DNA of 64,000 nucleotides from Streptomyces sp. NBC_00162 (lineage in GTDB: Bacteria; Actinomycetota; Actinomycetes; Streptomycetales; Streptomycetaceae), in the NCBI RefSeq assembly GCF_024611995.1, contig NZ_CP102509.1, forward strand, positions 2,356,001 to 2,420,000, in the 5' to 3' direction. A program made the position numbers and the translations under genes. Under the pieces are notes generated by a model. It made no database searches. It saw only the letters and a program-made list of their open reading frames with translations, and was not told where the DNA came from. Positions within the stretch are counted from its first letter, which is position 1, and each line of letters starts with the position of its first letter. This document shows positions 1 to 10,180 of this stretch, in pieces.

Positions 1-1307
1 CCCGGCTGGCCGGCACCACGGACGAGATCGCCCACGTCGTCTCGGCCCTGGACGGCTCGTTCATCCCGGCCGGCCCGTCCGGCTCGCCGCTCCGCGGCCT
101 GGTCAACGTCCTCCCGACCGGCCGCAACTTCTACTCGGTGGACCCCAAGGCCGTCCCCTCCCGCCTCGCGTGGGAAACGGGCCAGGCCCTGGCCGAGTCC
201 CTCCTCACCCGCTACCGCACGGACAACGGCGAATGGCCGGCGTCGGTCGGCCTCTCCCTCTGGGGCACGAGCGCGATGCGCACGTCGGGCGACGACGTGG
301 CCGAAGCCCTCTCCCTCCTGGGCATCCGCCCGGTCTGGGACGAGGCCTCGCGCCGCGTGACCGGCCTGGAACCCATCCCCCTCGCCGAACTCGGCCGCCC
401 CCGCATCGACGTCACCCTGCGCATCTCGGGCTTCTTCCGCGACGCGTTCCCCCACGTCATCGGCCTCCTGGACGACGCGGTCCGGCTGGCAGCGTCGTTG
501 GACGAACCGGCGGATCAGAACTTCATCCGGGCGCACGCCCAGGCAGACCTGTCCGTCCATGGCGACGAACGCCGCGCGACGACCCGCATCTTCGGCTCGC
601 GCCCGGGCACGTACGGGGCCGGCATCCTCCAGCTGATCGACTCCCGCGACTGGCGTACGGACGCCGACCTCGCGGAGGTCTACACGGTCTGGGGCGGGTA
701 CGCGTACGGCCGCGGCCTGGAGGGCCGCCCGGCCCGCGACGAAATGGAAACGGCCTACAAGCGCATCACGGTCGCCGCGAAGAACACGGACACCCGCGAG
801 CACGACATCGCGGACTCGGACGACTACTTCCAGTACCACGGCGGCATGGTGGCCACGGTCCGCGCCCTGCGCGGCACGGCCCCGGAGGCGTACATCGGCG
901 ACTCCACCCGCCCGGAAACGGTCAAGACCCGCACCCTGGTGGAGGAAACCTCTCGCGTCTTCCGCGCCCGCGTGGTGAACCCCAAGTGGATCGAGGCGAT
1001 GCGCCGCCACGGCTACAAGGGCGCCTTCGAACTCGCCGCGACGGTCGACTACCTCTTCGGCTACGACGCCACGACGGGCGTGATCGCGGACTGGATGTAC
1101 GACAAGCTCACGGAAACGTACGTCCTGGACCCGACCAACCGCGCCTTCCTGGAGGAGGCCAACCCCTGGGCCCTGCACGGCATCGCGGAACGCCTCCTGG
1201 AGGCCGAGTCCCGCGGCATGTGGGAAAAGCCGGACCCCCAGATCCTCGAATCCCTCCGCCAGGTCTACCTGGACACGGAAGGCAACCTGGAAGGCGAATC
1301 CGACTAA
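1..1307 (+). CDS. cobN: Cobaltochelatase subunit CobN, C-terminal part (5' truncated by window)
   Basis: The frame is open from base 3, so the gene starts outside the window; about 434 C-terminal residues of a protein normally 1,200-1,400 long are present. CobN is the large subunit of the ATP-dependent aerobic cobaltochelatase, which inserts cobalt into hydrogenobyrinic acid diamide in cobalamin synthesis. The visible part carries the family hallmark LPTGRNFYSVDP near base 110, followed by conserved stretches including AWETGQALAE and DSDDYFQYHGG. The Met at 138 lies inside this conserved block and is not the start. Many codons end in c, as is usual here. A strong hairpin terminator follows the stop, so it appears to be the last gene of its unit. 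The identification rests on recognised CobN motifs. Confidence 0.93.
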   Translation, partial: RLAGTTDEIAHVVSALDGSFIPAGPSGSPLRGLVNVLPTGRNFYSVDPKAVPSRLAWETGQALAESLLTRYRTDNGEWPASVGLSLWGTSAMRTSGDDVAEALSLLGIRPVWDEASRRVTGLEPIPLAELGRPRIDVTLRISGFFRDAFPHVIGLLDDAVRLAASLDEPADQNFIRAHAQADLSVHGDERRATTRIFGSRPGTYGAGILQLIDSRDWRTDADLAEVYTVWGGYAYGRGLEGRPARDEMETAYKRITVAAKNTDTREHDIADSDDYFQYHGGMVATVRALRGTAPEAYIGDSTRPETVKTRTLVEETSRVFRARVVNPKWIEAMRRHGYKGAFELAATVDYLFGYDATTGVIADWMYDKLTETYVLDPTNRAFLEEANPWALHGIAERLLEAESRGMWEKPDPQILESLRQVYLDTEGNLEGESD

Positions 1308-1336
1308 AGGGCACAGACCTTAACCTCGGACACGCA

Positions 1337-1381
1337 GGCCGTCCTCCTCGCCCACTGAAAGGGCGAGGAGGGCGGCCTTTT
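1337..1381 (+). terminator. Rho-independent terminator after cobN
   Basis: A 17-bp inverted repeat (1337-1353 with 1361-1377, one G-U type pair) surrounds a 7-nt loop and is followed directly by TTTT at 1378-1381. It lies 29 bp past the cobN stop and should separate cobN from the downstream exporter. Confidence 0.85.
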
Positions 1382-1698
1382 CGCGGGCGGAGGCGAGGAC
1401 GTGGTGGGTGCCGTCCGCCGGGCACAGGCACAGGCACGGGCCGGGTTCCCCGGCGGGGGCCGGTCCGGCGGAGTACGCGGCACCGTGCGCACGGTCCGCG
1501 CAATCCCTCGAAGGGGGTCATGCTCACCTCCGAGTGGTTCGAACGCCGCGTCACGGCGCGCCCTCCGCCCGCCCCTTGGGCTCCGCGCGCGCACCGGAAC
1601 TCTGTGCGGGCGTTCGCCCCCGCGGGCCCGTTACGCGCCTCTGAGCAGCCACGTTCTTGCGGTCGTCAGTTCGCGGCCGCGGCACCTCGGGAGGAATC
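1382..1698. other. Non-coding leader region upstream of the ABC exporter
   Basis: No convincing gene is seen here. The region contains three close GGCACA/GGCACG units (about 1420-1440) and a perfect 14-bp palindrome at 1482-1495. The promoter of the exporter is presumably here; no clear -35/-10 pair was recognised. Confidence 0.5.
1482..1495. promoter_or_regulatory. Perfect 14-bp palindrome, possible operator
   Basis: ACCGTGCGCACGGT is fully self-complementary and lies in the non-coding leader about 260 bp before the exporter start. It is the size of a small repressor site, but no regulator gene lies next to it. Confidence 0.35.
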
Positions 1699-1761
1699 TT
1701 GCGATCCGTGCACGTTCATGTGGCGTTCGACCCGGCAGCGGGCGGGGGTGGCCGCGGATGA
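1699..1761 (+). CDS. Possible 20-residue short ORF overlapping the exporter start
   Basis: A TTG at 1699 follows GGGAGGA (1689-1695), a good Shine-Dalgarno at about 4 nt; a GTG at 1708 is an in-frame alternative. The peptide would read MRSVHVHVAFDPAAGGGGRG. Its TGA (1759-1761) overlaps the exporter ATG (1758-1760) in an ATGA junction, the arrangement typical of translational coupling. It could be a regulatory leader or a small peptide served by the exporter. Its short length and Gly-rich tail in high-GC DNA mean it may also be chance. Confidence 0.35.
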   Translation: MRSVHVHVAFDPAAGGGGRG

Positions 1762-3764
1762 GGCTTCTCAAGCGGCCCGCTCCCGCCGACCCGGCCGTCT
1801 CCGAGAGTGAGCGCCGGCTCTTCGGCGGCCCCCTGCGCTACGACGCCGGCTGGGCCAACCACGACTACGCCCGGCTGGAAGGCCGGCTCCTGACCACCCT
1901 GCGCTCCATGCCCCGGATGGCCGGCGGAACGCTCCGGCTCGCCTGGGACACCGACCGGCGCGCCCTGCTCACCGTCGCCTTCGCCGAGGCCGGGCAGGGG
2001 GTCACCTCCGCCGTCGGGCTGCTCGTCCTCAGCCAGGTGCTCCGTACGCTGCTCGGCGCGGGCAGTGCCGCCGACCGGCTGCACGCCGCCCTGCCCGCCC
2101 TCGCCGGGGGCGCCCTGGTCGCCGTACTGGGAGCCGTGCTGGCCTCGTGGTCCACGGCGGCCGCCGGCCGGCTGGAGCCCAAGGTGGAGCGGGCCGCGCA
2201 CGAGCAGTACCTGAAGGCCGCCATCGAGGTGGAGCTCGAGGCCATCGAGGACGGGGAGTTCCGGCGGCTGCTCAACAGCGCCCAGTGGGGTCCGCCCTCG
2301 GCCCGCCGGACCGTCGGGGCCTGCGTGGCCACCCTCGGCGGGATGATCTCCCTCGTCGCCACCGCCGGGGTGCTCACCGTGCTGCACCCGCTGCTGCTGC
2401 CCATGCTGCTGCTGATCGCCGCCCCGCGCGGCTGGGGCGCGATGCGGGTGGCCCAGCGCCGCTATCTCTCCATGATCACCTGGGTGGAGCACGTCCGCGC
2501 CGCCCGGCTCATCGGCCAGCTGCTGATCTCCCGTACGTCGGCCCCCGAGGTACGGGTGCACGGAGTCGGGCGCTACCTCCTCGGCCACTACCGCAACATG
2601 GCCGAACACGCCGAGAGCGAGGCCACCCGCCTCGCCAAGGACAAAGCCGCCACCGAACTGCTCGCCGCCGCGCTCTCCGGCGTCGCGGCCCTCGTCACCT
2701 ACACGGCGATGGGCGTGCTCATCGTCACCGGCCGGATGGACCTCGCCGTCGCCGGCACCGCCGTGATCGCGGTGCGCACCGGCTCGGCCAGCCTGGGCGC
2801 CCTCGTCGCCACCACAAACACCCTGCACGAGGAGTCCCTGTACGTACGGGACTTGGAACGGTTCGTCGCCGAGGCCGGCCGCCGCGCCATCCCGGACGGC
2901 GGACTGCGACTGCCCGAGCGGCTCGGCACGCTGAGGCTCGAGGAGGTCTCCTTCAGCTACCCCGACCGGGACGAGCCCGCCCTGACCGGCGTCTCCCTCA
3001 CCATCGAGGCGGGCACCGTCGTCGCGCTGGTCGGCGAGAACGGATCGGGCAAGAGCACCCTCGTCAAACTCCTCGCCGGTCTGCACCTGCCCGACACCGG
3101 TTCGCTGACCTGGGACGGGGTGGACGTACGGGAGGCCGACCGGGAGCAGGTCTTCGACCGGATCTCGCTGCTCACCCAGGACTTCGAGCGCTGGCCGGTG
3201 ACCGCCCGTACCAACATCGCCATCGGCCGGCCCGGCACCGGGCCCGAGGACGGTTCCGTGGACCAGGCCGCGGACGTGGTGGCCGCGGCCCGGTACGCGG
3301 GCGCCGACCAGGTCGTCGAGAAGCTTCCGCACGGCTACGAGACCCTGCTCGCCCGGATGTTCAGGGGCGCCTCGGAGCTGTCCGGGGGCCAGTGGCAGAA
3401 GTTCGGCCTGGCGCGCACCCGCTTCCGCGACGCCCGCGTCCTCGTCGTGGACGAGCCCACCTCGGCGCTCGACCCGGAGGCGGAGATCGCCGCCTTCGAC
3501 AGCATCCGCGGCCTGGCCGGTCCGCAGCGCGCGGTCGTGCTGGTCACCCACCGGATGTCGGGGGTGCGGTACGCCGACGTCATCTACGTGCTGCACGAGG
3601 GGCGGCTCGTCGAACAGGGCAGCCACGAGGAGCTGCTGGCCCTGGGCGGCCGCTACGCCACCATGTTCCGGATCCAGGCCGATCAGTACGGCGACAAGCC
3701 CGGGCACGAAGTCCCTATCCCGCGCCAGGCCGCCGCGCCGCGGAACGACCCGTCCGTCACCTGA
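1758..3764 (+). CDS. ABC transporter, fused permease and ATPase (exporter type)
   Basis: A 668-residue half-transporter exporter in the cytoplasmic membrane. The N-terminal half holds hydrophobic helices, for example around the LTVAFAEAGQGV and LHPLLLPMLLLIAAP stretches. The C-terminal ATPase has Walker A GENGSGKST at about 426-434, signature LSGGQ at 541-545, Walker B VLVVDEP with D565/E566, and a switch His in LVTHRM. The longer in-frame extension starting at 1401 is rejected because 1382-1698 lacks coding character and the ATG at 1758 has a G-rich RBS. The gene lies 110 bp before geosmin synthase on the same strand. The substrate is unknown; such single-chain exporters move peptides, lipids or drugs. 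Confidence 0.88.
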   Translation: MRLLKRPAPADPAVSESERRLFGGPLRYDAGWANHDYARLEGRLLTTLRSMPRMAGGTLRLAWDTDRRALLTVAFAEAGQGVTSAVGLLVLSQVLRTLLGAGSAADRLHAALPALAGGALVAVLGAVLASWSTAAAGRLEPKVERAAHEQYLKAAIEVELEAIEDGEFRRLLNSAQWGPPSARRTVGACVATLGGMISLVATAGVLTVLHPLLLPMLLLIAAPRGWGAMRVAQRRYLSMITWVEHVRAARLIGQLLISRTSAPEVRVHGVGRYLLGHYRNMAEHAESEATRLAKDKAATELLAAALSGVAALVTYTAMGVLIVTGRMDLAVAGTAVIAVRTGSASLGALVATTNTLHEESLYVRDLERFVAEAGRRAIPDGGLRLPERLGTLRLEEVSFSYPDRDEPALTGVSLTIEAGTVVALVGENGSGKSTLVKLLAGLHLPDTGSLTWDGVDVREADREQVFDRISLLTQDFERWPVTARTNIAIGRPGTGPEDGSVDQAADVVAAARYAGADQVVEKLPHGYETLLARMFRGASELSGGQWQKFGLARTRFRDARVLVVDEPTSALDPEAEIAAFDSIRGLAGPQRAVVLVTHRMSGVRYADVIYVLHEGRLVEQGSHEELLALGGRYATMFRIQADQYGDKPGHEVPIPRQAAAPRNDPSVT

Positions 3765-3772
3765 AGCGGTGA

Positions 3773-6091
<2,319 letters not shown>

Positions 6092-6094
6092 GCC

Positions 6095-6125
6095 CGGCGG
6101 GGGCGGTCCGCTCGCCCGCCCCCGC
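6095..6125. terminator. Bidirectional hairpin between convergent genes
   Basis: A 10-bp perfect G/C stem (6095-6104 with 6116-6125) with an 11-nt loop lies between the geosmin synthase stop and the convergent acetyltransferase stop. There is no T run; streptomycete terminators often lack one. Confidence 0.5.
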
Positions 6126-6164
6126 CTCCGCCCCGCCTCCGCCTACGGCGCCGCCCCCGTCGAC

Positions 6165-7403
6165 TCAGAACTCGTCGCTCGTGTGCGGCAGCAGATCCGT
6201 CCGCAGCGCCGCGTCCAGCGCCGCCGCCGCGCCGGGCGTGTGCTCGGCGACCAGCCCGGCGGCGACCAGCTCGACGACCCGGGTCCCGCCCAGGTAGCAG
6301 GCGGCCAGCTCCCGTACGTCCAGGGCCAGGTCCGGCGCCGCCCGGGCGGGCTCGTACGCGGCCCCGCCCGGCCCCGCCTTCAGCCGGAACCGCCCGGCGT
6401 TCGCGGGCAGCCGTACGTCGGTCAGCTCCAGCACCAGTTCCACCGGCACGGCCCAGGACCGCCCGGTCAGCGCCGCCCGTACGTCGACCAGGCGCAGCCA
6501 GAGCGCCGGGAACTGGGCGGTGACCCGAACCTGGTCCCGGTCGGCGGCGAAGTGCAGCAGCGGGTCGTCGGCCGGGCGGCCCCACGCGGTGACCCTGCCG
6601 GTGAGGTCGAGGGCGGCGAGGCACTCCCACAGGGCGGCGGCGACCGCCGGGGTGTCGGCCTCCAGTTCCTCCACACGGACCAGACCCGGTGTGCGGACGG
6701 GCCCGTTGTCGTCCTCCGGCTTGGTGCGGTAGAGCACGTACCCGGCGATCGGCTCCCCGGGGTCGCCCAGGACGATGATCCGGGGCGGGCTCAACTCCTC
6801 GTCCTCCTCGTCCTGTTCGGACAGCCACTCCTGGCTCCAGCGTTCGGGGCTGCGGGTGGGGCGGCCGGCCCGCCCGGCGCGGGCGGCCTCGTGGAAGGGA
6901 CCGATGACGGCGAGCGCCTCGTCCGGGGCGACGAGGCGCAGCGGACGCCGGTCGGGGGCGATGCGCAGGGGCAGCGGCCGGGTGGAGTCGATCTCGATGG
7001 TGACGCCGGTGGTCGCGCCGCCGTAGCCGAAGCGGCCGTAGATGGCGGCCTCGGAGGCCCACAGGGCGGCGAGCGGGCTGCCGACGGCCGATGCGCGGCG
7101 CAGCTGCTCCGCCATCAGCGCGGTGAGTACGCCGCGGCGGCGGTGGGTGGGGGCGACGGAGACGAAGGTGAGCCCGGGGCAGGGCAGGTCTGCCCCGGGG
7201 ACCGAGAGCCGGAAGTCGTGTGCGGCCATGAAGCCGACCAGGGTGTCGCCGTCGTAGGCGCCGATCCGGCTACAGCGCACGAGCAGGGCGTGATGCCGTT
7301 CGCGGCCCTCTTTCTCGGGCCGGTCGTTGAACACCAGATACGCGAGCTCCAGAGCACGGTCGATGTCGGCCTCGGGTACCTCGCGGATGTCCACCATGAT
7401 CAC
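6165..7403 (-). CDS. Eis-like GNAT family N-acetyltransferase
   Basis: A 412-residue protein of the Eis (enhanced intracellular survival) architecture: two GNAT folds and a C-terminal sterol-carrier-like domain. The acetyl-CoA pyrophosphate loop appears as VAPTHRRRGVLTALM at 83-97. The chain ends SDEF; in Eis the carboxylate of a C-terminal Phe acts in catalysis, and length (about 400-415) agrees. Family members acetylate amines, in some cases aminoglycosides at several positions. Start is GTG at 7403 or ATG at 7397; neither has a strong RBS. It converges on geosmin synthase and is unlikely to share its function. Confidence 0.88.
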   Translation of the reverse strand: MIMVDIREVPEADIDRALELAYLVFNDRPEKEGRERHHALLVRCSRIGAYDGDTLVGFMAAHDFRLSVPGADLPCPGLTFVSVAPTHRRRGVLTALMAEQLRRASAVGSPLAALWASEAAIYGRFGYGGATTGVTIEIDSTRPLPLRIAPDRRPLRLVAPDEALAVIGPFHEAARAGRAGRPTRSPERWSQEWLSEQDEEDEELSPPRIIVLGDPGEPIAGYVLYRTKPEDDNGPVRTPGLVRVEELEADTPAVAAALWECLAALDLTGRVTAWGRPADDPLLHFAADRDQVRVTAQFPALWLRLVDVRAALTGRSWAVPVELVLELTDVRLPANAGRFRLKAGPGGAAYEPARAAPDLALDVRELAACYLGGTRVVELVAAGLVAEHTPGAAAALDAALRTDLLPHTSDEF

Positions 7404-7470
7404 GAGACTAATCGGTCATCGGTGGACCGGTCACCTCATAGTGGCTGGATCTGCACGTTTGACCAGTTTG

Positions 7471-7511
7471 CAGGTGCCGGCCCGTAGCCGGCCGGGGCGG
7501 GCCGGCACCTG
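7471..7511 (-). terminator. Terminator-like hairpin downstream of the beta-propeller gene
   Basis: A 13-bp perfect inverted repeat (7471-7483 with 7499-7511) begins 15 bp past the minus-strand stop at 7526. No T run follows. Confidence 0.55.
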
Positions 7512-7525
7512 TTCGGGGGCACGCG

Positions 7526-8779
7526 TCACCCGGTGGCGGGACCCGTCCAGCCCGCCGGGACGTGTCCGAGCCGGACGCGCTGCGGGTGGTCCCCGACGGG
7601 GACGGACACCCGCTTGGTGCCGGTGGCGAAGTCGATGGCCGTCACCCGGTCCGAACCGCTCTCGGAGATGACGCAGGCCGTGCCGTCGCCGTCGACGGTG
7701 GCCCAGTACGGCTTGTCGGCGGGCACGAGCGGACCCTCGGCGAGGGTGGCCCGGTCCACGACGGTCGCGTAGTCGTCCATGGTGCCCGCGATGCAGAGCT
7801 TGGTCCCGTCCGGGCTCATGGACATGCCGTGGTGGCGGGAGTCGTTGACCCACTTGGTGCGGTCGGTGCTGGTGGCCGGGTTCTCGGGCAGGTTCTTGAG
7901 GCGGGTGATCCGGTCGGTGGCCACGTCGTACTCCAGGAAGCCGGCGAAGAACGACACCTGGAAGTAGAGCTTGGACTCGTCGGGGCTGAAGGAGACGGGA
8001 CGTACGGCGTCGGACAGGTCCCGGCGGCCGAAGGCGTCCAGCCGCTCGCGCATGTCGATGACCTTGACCGTGCGGAAGGTCTGCGCGTCGACCACGGTGA
8101 TCTTCCGGTCGCCCTTCGTCCAGTCCAGCCAGGGCGCGTCGAGGGCGGAGGTCACGTCCCCGATGGAGCTGTTCCACAAGTAGCGGCCGTCGCGGGTGAA
8201 GGTGTTCTCGTGGGGCTTGTCGCCGGTGGCGAAGGAGCCGGCCTCCCGGCCCGTGGCGATGTCGAGGACGTGCACGGTGTTGGCGGTGGACGCAGATACG
8301 GCGACGCGGGTGCCGTCGGGCGAGACGGCCATGTGGTCGGCGCGGTAACCGGCGACGGCGAAGCGCCAGTTGATCCGCCCCGTCCGTACGTCGATGGACA
8401 CGACGTCGGCGAAGCTGGGCCGGGAGGCGACGACGGCCGAGCCGTCGGGGGTGGTGTACATGTCGTCCACGAACTGGTCGTGGCCCTCGCCCGCGGTTTC
8501 CCGGATGCCGAGGAAGAAGCCGAGCTTGACCGGGTTGAGGTAGATCTCCCGGAGCCGCTCCGCCTTGTCGGGTATGACGTTGATCCGGCCGACCTTGGCG
8601 AGATCGCCGGTGGAGGCGAGGACGTCGGCGGTCCCCTCCCAGTTGTTCCCGACGTAGAGCACCTCGCGCAGGCCGCCGTCGCCGGAAGCGGCCGTGGCGG
8701 GAGCGGCCGCGGCGGGCGCGAAGGAGGTCAGCAGCGTGGCCGCGGCGAGCGCGGCCAGGGTGCGGAGGGTACGTGACAT
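7526..8779 (-). CDS. Secreted YVTN-type beta-propeller protein
   Basis: A 417-residue exported protein. Residues 1-31 form a Sec-type signal peptide with an Ala-rich h-region and likely cleavage near AAAAPATAA. The mature part has repeated beta-propeller blades: SPDGTRVAVSAS, TRDGRYLWNSS, SPDESKLYFQVS and SPDGTKLCIAGT. These recur at roughly 40-60 residue spacing, as in YncE/YVTN-repeat proteins. No catalytic motif is visible, so a binding or scaffold role outside the cell is the safest reading. A 14-bp perfect palindrome lies about 45 bp upstream (8825-8838), and a hairpin follows the stop. Confidence 0.82.
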   Translation of the reverse strand: MSRTLRTLAALAAATLLTSFAPAAAAPATAASGDGGLREVLYVGNNWEGTADVLASTGDLAKVGRINVIPDKAERLREIYLNPVKLGFFLGIRETAGEGHDQFVDDMYTTPDGSAVVASRPSFADVVSIDVRTGRINWRFAVAGYRADHMAVSPDGTRVAVSASTANTVHVLDIATGREAGSFATGDKPHENTFTRDGRYLWNSSIGDVTSALDAPWLDWTKGDRKITVVDAQTFRTVKVIDMRERLDAFGRRDLSDAVRPVSFSPDESKLYFQVSFFAGFLEYDVATDRITRLKNLPENPATSTDRTKWVNDSRHHGMSMSPDGTKLCIAGTMDDYATVVDRATLAEGPLVPADKPYWATVDGDGTACVISESGSDRVTAIDFATGTKRVSVPVGDHPQRVRLGHVPAGWTGPATG

Positions 8780-8824
8780 CCGTTCAACTCCGGTGGGGGG
8801 AAGGGATGGAGAGGGTGCCTCCTG

Positions 8825-8838
8825 TTACCGGCCGGTAA
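8825..8838. promoter_or_regulatory. Perfect palindrome TTACCGGCCGGTAA, candidate repressor operator
   Basis: A fully self-complementary 14-mer sits 46 bp upstream of the beta-propeller start, next to an A/T run (TAAAATA) that could be part of a -10 region. Size and symmetry suit a TetR-like dimer. No regulator gene is adjacent. Confidence 0.5.
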
Positions 8839-8853
8839 AATAGGCGGAACGCC

Positions 8854-8885
8854 AAAAGGGCGCAACCCCCAGGGGCCGCGCCCTT
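8854..8885 (-). terminator. Rho-independent terminator of the XdhC gene
   Basis: Read on the minus strand, an 8-bp stem (8878-8885 with 8856-8863) is followed by TTTT (8857-8854). It lies just past the stop at 8909. Confidence 0.65.
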
Positions 8886-8908
8886 CCTCACGTACGGAGT
8901 TCAGCTCT

Positions 8909-10069
8909 TCAAGCGACGGAACCGATCCGGCCGATCACCGCGTTCGAGACGCCCTGCGGATCGGGGTGGATCGGGATGTGCGCGCCGGTCAGCGCGGCGC
9001 CGCTGCCGCCGCGGCGGTTGGCGACGATCTCGGCGGCGATGGACAGCGCGGTCTCCTCCGGGGAGCGGGCGCCGAGGTCCAGGCCGATCGGGGAGCGCAG
9101 CCGGGCCAGTTCGAGCTCGGTCACGCCGACCTCGCGGAGCCGCTTGTTGCGGTCCTCGTGGGTGCGGCGGGAGCCCATGGCGCCGACGTAGGCGACGGGC
9201 AGCCGGAGGGCCAGTTCGAGGAGCGGGACGTCGAACTTGGCGTCGTGGGTGAGCACGCACAGGACGGTACGGCCGTCCACTGCGGTGCTCTCCAGGTAGC
9301 GGTGCGGCCAGTCGACGACGATCTCGTCCGCCTCGGGGAAGCGGGTCTTCGTCGCGAAGACCGGGCGCGCGTCGCAGACGGTGACCCGGTAGCCGAGGAA
9401 CTTGCCGATGCGCACGAGGGCGGAGGCGAAGTCGATGGCGCCGAAGACGATCATCCGCGGCGGCGGGACGCTGGACTCGACCAGCACCTTGAGCGGCTCT
9501 CCGCAGAGCCGGCCGTCGGCGCCTATCTCCAGCACGCCGGTCCGGCCGGCGTCGAGCATGGCGCGGGCCTCTTCGGCGATGGTGCGGTCCAGCTCGGGGT
9601 GTCCGCCGAAACCGCCCTCCCAGGCGCCTTCGGTACGGACGAACACGGCGCGGCCCATCAGCTCGGCCGGGCCCTCGGCGATCCGGGCGACCGCCGCCGC
9701 CTCCCCGCGGGCGGCGGCGGCCAGACCGGCCGCGAACACCTCCCGCACGGGAGAGCCCACGGGGACCGGGGTCACCAGGATGTCGATGATCCCGCCGCAG
9801 GTCAGACCCACGGCGAAGGCATCGTCGTCGCTGTACCCGAAGCGCTCGGCGACGGTCTCGCCGTCCTCCAGCGCCTGCCGGCACAGCTCGTACACCGCGC
9901 CCTCCACGCATCCACCGGAAACCGAACCGATGGCCGTGCCCTCGCTGTCGACGGCGAGCGCGGCCCCGGGCTGCCGGGGCGCGCTCCCGCCGACCGCCAC
10001 CACGGTGGCGACGGCGAAGTCTCGTCCCTGCTCGACCCACCGGTTCAGTTCTTCGGCGATGTCCAGCAT
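8909..10069 (-). CDS. xdhC: XdhC/CoxI family molybdenum-cofactor maturation protein
   Basis: A 386-residue protein with an N-terminal XdhC/CoxI domain (VVAVGGSAPRQPG at about 24-36, GSVSGGCVEGAVYELC at about 48-63) and a C-terminal Rossmann-like domain (MIVFGAIDFASALVRIGKFLG, CDARPVFA). Family members bind Mo cofactor, promote its sulfuration and hand it to xanthine dehydrogenase. The gene lies downstream of, and on the same strand as, the NCS2 permease and the xanthine dehydrogenase genes, so a chaperone role for that enzyme is likely. ATG start with GGAGG RBS. The 110-bp upstream gap has its own repeats and possibly a promoter. The gene name follows the bacterial xdhC convention, in which xdhC is the accessory factor. 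Confidence 0.88.
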   Translation of the reverse strand: MLDIAEELNRWVEQGRDFAVATVVAVGGSAPRQPGAALAVDSEGTAIGSVSGGCVEGAVYELCRQALEDGETVAERFGYSDDDAFAVGLTCGGIIDILVTPVPVGSPVREVFAAGLAAAARGEAAAVARIAEGPAELMGRAVFVRTEGAWEGGFGGHPELDRTIAEEARAMLDAGRTGVLEIGADGRLCGEPLKVLVESSVPPPRMIVFGAIDFASALVRIGKFLGYRVTVCDARPVFATKTRFPEADEIVVDWPHRYLESTAVDGRTVLCVLTHDAKFDVPLLELALRLPVAYVGAMGSRRTHEDRNKRLREVGVTELELARLRSPIGLDLGARSPEETALSIAAEIVANRRGGSGAALTGAHIPIHPDPQGVSNAVIGRIGSVA

Positions 10070-10119
10070 GGGGGCCTCCTCGGAGAGGTTCGGTTTCCAG
10101 TATCGGATACGTGGAGAGC

Positions 10120-10133
10120 GCGGTACTTCGTAC
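10120..10133. promoter_or_regulatory. Motif GCGGTACTTCGTAC upstream of xdhC (copy 1)
   Basis: This 14-mer occurs about 50 bp before the XdhC gene and again at 11865-11878 upstream of the NCS2 permease. Its core is GTAC-GAA-GTAC on the minus strand. It is followed by two GTACGGATC units at about 10130 and 10145. Confidence 0.35.
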
Positions 10134-10180
10134 GGATCAGGCTGTACGGATCGGGTACGACCGGGCCGGATACGGCCTGG

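Noticed and set aside
1530..1560. TGGTTCGAAC resembling a tRNA T-loop
   Set aside because: The flanking bases do not form a T stem and no acceptor, D or anticodon arms are seen nearby. No tRNA is supported.
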